From the NCBI GenBank assembly GCA_017383325.1, contig JAFNYG010000003.1, forward strand, positions 1 through 7,476: DNA of 7,476 nucleotides, given 5' to 3'. A program made the translations under genes and the position numbers. The DNA comes from Alphaproteobacteria bacterium (lineage in GTDB: Bacteria; Pseudomonadota; Alphaproteobacteria; Rs-D84). Positions 6,089 through 7,476 of the stretch are shown here, piece after piece. How positions within the stretch are numbered: the stretch's first letter is position 1; the number at the start of each line of letters is the position of its first letter. The notes below the pieces were generated by a model. That model ran no database searches, had not been told where the DNA came from, and saw only the letters and a program-made list of their open reading frames with translations.

Positions 6089-6119
6089 AAAACGGATTTT
6101 ATATCCGTTTTTATTTTTA
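6089..6119. terminator. Terminator after tRNA-Pro, likely bidirectional
   Basis: AAAACGGAT (6089-6097) and ATCCGTTTT (6103-6111) form a 9-bp stem with a 5-nt loop, followed on the plus strand by TTATTTTT. On the minus strand the same stem is followed by AATTTTTA, so it can also stop the converging membrane-protein transcript. Confidence 0.85.
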
Positions 6120-6146
6120 TCAGTGGGTTCAACAGATCGATACATC

Positions 6147-6165
6147 GCATTGTTTCAAACAATGC
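6147..6165. repeat. Inverted repeat between two convergent transcripts
   Basis: GCATTGTTT and AAACAATGC are perfect 9-base arms around one central base (8 bp and a 3-nt loop in RNA). It begins 7 nt past the stop codon of the membrane-protein gene. Neither strand has a T-tract directly after it, so it is more likely a 3'-end stabilising hairpin than a terminator. Confidence 0.5.
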
Positions 6166-6171
6166 AAACAT

Positions 6172-6624
6172 TTATTCTGTGGCCTGGACACCACAATTTT
6201 GCCGAATCAAATCTGCGACATGGATACTTTGCGCCCAATCGCGCGCGCTGGGAACCGCACATGGATCACAATCACGTCGTATTTGGCCAACCCGACACGT
6301 GAATGCGACATCTTGGCATATACCATACGTTCGTGTTGTTATCGTCTGGTTCAAATAATTTGTTGCGATATCCCAATATTTTTGCGGAACCATTTTCGGG
6401 TCATACGCCCACATTTGCGCGACCAACTGACGCGTTCGCTGGACACACGGATCAGAATCTGTGACGTGCACAATATTTGCCGACACATTATTTGTTGGAT
6501 CTGGTTTTTTGTTTTTTATCATTACCCATGCAACCGCAGCAACACACAACCCCACCACCAAGAACAATAATATATAATGCGCGATACTGAACGCACTGGT
6601 ATTTGTGTTAAATTTTTTCACCAT
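6172..6624 (-). CDS. Single-pass membrane protein with cysteine-rich outer domain, function unknown
   Basis: I do not recognise a family. It encodes 150 aa: a short basic N-terminus (MVKKF), one membrane helix (about 14-36, IAHYILLFLVVGLCVAAVAW) followed by KNKK, and a polar domain (about 40-150). That domain has six cysteines (60, 103, 110, 119, 122, 144), including C-D-P-C at 119-122, which suggests up to three disulfides in the periplasm. The helix has basic residues on both sides, so topology is inferred from the cysteines and not from the positive-inside rule. The ATG at 6624 is chosen because AAGGA (6637-6633) is 8 nt upstream. The ATG at 6633 overlaps that site and would add only three residues. 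It is a single-gene unit converging on the tRNA and diverging from the CorA-like gene. Confidence 0.72.
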   Translation of the reverse strand: MVKKFNTNTSAFSIAHYILLFLVVGLCVAAVAWVMIKNKKPDPTNNVSANIVHVTDSDPCVQRTRQLVAQMWAYDPKMVPQKYWDIATNYLNQTITTRTYGICQDVAFTCRVGQIRRDCDPCAVPSARDWAQSIHVADLIRQNCGVQATE

Positions 6625-6647
6625 ATTTTGCATCCTTGTTTACATGT

Positions 6648-6656
6648 ATTCTAGCA
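6648..6656 (-). promoter_or_regulatory. Extended -10 promoter of the membrane-protein gene
   Basis: On the minus strand TGCTAGAAT (6656-6648) is an extended -10 element one base different from the TGCTAGTAT of the tyrS promoter. The -35 position is weak (ATATTT, 6676-6671). Transcription would begin near 6641, just upstream of the AAGGA ribosome binding site. Confidence 0.6.
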
Positions 6657-6698
6657 TATATTACGGAATAAAATATGGTTTTATATTCCCAGAACTTA

Positions 6699-6727
6699 TT
6701 GCAAAAGGACAATTTTTAGGCTAAAAT
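6699..6727 (+). promoter_or_regulatory. Promoter of the CorA-like gene
   Basis: TTGCAA (6699-6704) and TAAAAT (6722-6727) are separated by exactly 17 nt. Transcription should start near 6734, giving a leader of about 26 nt with a strong AAGGGGGA ribosome binding site (6747-6754). This leader is too short for a magnesium riboswitch. Confidence 0.8.
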
Positions 6728-6759
6728 ATTACACGATATAAAACGCAAGGGGGACAGAA

Positions 6760-7476
6760 ATGTTTGTAACAGAAAAATTAAAAACATTCTCTTGGGTGAA
6801 TGTTGGCAACCCCGACCACGAAGATTTTGAAAAACTGCAAACCGCGTACAAAATTGACGAAGACACAATTTCCGACATCTTGGACCCAGACGAACAACCC
6901 CGCCTGGAAATCGAAGATGATTACAAGGTTATAATTGTTCGTTTTCCTATTATCAACCGCGAAAATGACACACTGTGGCACACAGAACCACTGTCTATAA
7001 TTTTGTCATCGAATCGCGTCATCACCGTATGTCGCAAGCGTTGTGATTTACTGGACAAAATCAAAAAATCTGAAAAGACTTCACGCGAAGAATTCATTTT
7101 AAACATCATATACTACATTGCCGAATCGTATCTGCGCATGTTAAAAGAATTGAACAAGCGTGTTTTGGCATCAAAACGCGTATTACAAGAACGTATCCGC
7201 AAAAAAGAATTAATGGATTTGTTAGAGGTTGAAAACAGTTACACCCTGTACATGGCGGGCATACGTGGCAATGTTGCGGTGCTGGACAAATTAGAAAAGG
7301 TTCGCGGCTTTGTCAAAACAGACGACGCCCAAGAACTGGCCGAAGACGCCCGGATAGAGCTGGCCCAGGCAACCGAAGTCGTTACATCATACAGTAAAAT
7401 GCTAAAATCAATCAAAGAAACATTTGAAAGCATTATTAACATGGATTCCAACACGAACATTAATCGTTTAACAATG
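6760..7476 (+). CDS. corA: CorA-family divalent cation (Mg2+/Co2+) transporter, 3'-truncated by the window
   Basis: The frame is open for 239 codons to the right edge. The protein matches the cytoplasmic N-terminal part of CorA-family channels: FSWVNVGNPDHEDFEKLQ (10-27), then ILDPDEQPRLEIEDDY (40-55), an alpha/beta segment with WHTEPLSIILSSNRVITV (73-90), and long helices from about 108 to 228 with many charged residues. The last residues, NTNINRLTM (231-239), correspond to the approach to the first membrane helix, so both helices and the G-M-N pore signature lie beyond the window. Family members form pentameric inner-membrane channels for Mg2+ or related ions. The ATG is fixed by AAGGGGGA about 6 nt upstream. 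The gene symbol is a family label; the subtype (importer or efflux) cannot be decided here. Confidence 0.88.
   Translation, partial: MFVTEKLKTFSWVNVGNPDHEDFEKLQTAYKIDEDTISDILDPDEQPRLEIEDDYKVIIVRFPIINRENDTLWHTEPLSIILSSNRVITVCRKRCDLLDKIKKSEKTSREEFILNIIYYIAESYLRMLKELNKRVLASKRVLQERIRKKELMDLLEVENSYTLYMAGIRGNVAVLDKLEKVRGFVKTDDAQELAEDARIELAQATEVVTSYSKMLKSIKETFESIINMDSNTNINRLTM

Noticed and set aside
5950..6171. A 73-codon minus-strand frame across the tRNA
   Set aside because: It is the reverse of the tRNA gene and its terminator; such frames are a known annotation artefact.
1..7476. CRISPR array, insertion sequence or transposase
   Set aside because: No regularly spaced repeats, terminal inverted repeats with a transposase, or Cas-like proteins were seen.

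Overview
This window looks like the chromosome of an AT-leaning Gram-negative bacterium, most likely an alphaproteobacterium, possibly one of the uncultured gut-associated lineages. That placement is an inference from gene families and the feel of the proteins, with no marker such as rRNA present. Housekeeping genes occupy both ends. An accessory stretch of unrecognised cysteine-rich proteins and one tRNA gene lies in the middle (about 4.3-6.65 kb).

Left block (96-2383, minus strand): a tyrosyl-tRNA synthetase gene (tyrS) with a clear sigma70-type promoter is followed, with a one-base stop/start overlap, by an EnvC-type periplasmic coiled-coil/LytM protein whose metal-binding residues are missing. 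It is therefore probably an amidase activator and not an enzyme. Diverging from tyrS is a plus-strand pair: RNase HII (rnhB), which may be read from a leaderless mRNA, and phosphoglycerate kinase (pgk), overlapping by 20 nt. The pgk gene ends in a very strong bidirectional terminator, and its product departs from the family at several usually fixed C-domain residues.

Middle block: converging on pgk is a gene for a 384-aa secreted cysteine-rich protein with a tandemly duplicated Ser/Gly linker, a run of paired cysteines and a C-terminal hydrophobic helix. Upstream of it is a previously unflagged 35-aa Cys4 mini-protein gene (5647-5754, minus) with its own promoter, a perfect 16-bp palindrome over the predicted transcription start, and its own terminator. 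Next come a GC-rich palindromic patch, a tRNA-Pro(GGG) gene with promoter, encoded CCA and terminator, and a convergent gene for a 150-aa single-pass membrane protein with six cysteines outside the membrane.

Right block: a CorA-family divalent-cation transporter starts at 6760 behind a near-consensus promoter. It runs off the right edge just before its first membrane helix.

The housekeeping genes serve unrelated processes (translation, cell separation, RNA:DNA hybrid removal, glycolysis, Mg2+ uptake). The strongest candidates for something undescribed are the 35-aa Cys4 protein with its palindromic control site and the two neighbouring cysteine-rich exported proteins.
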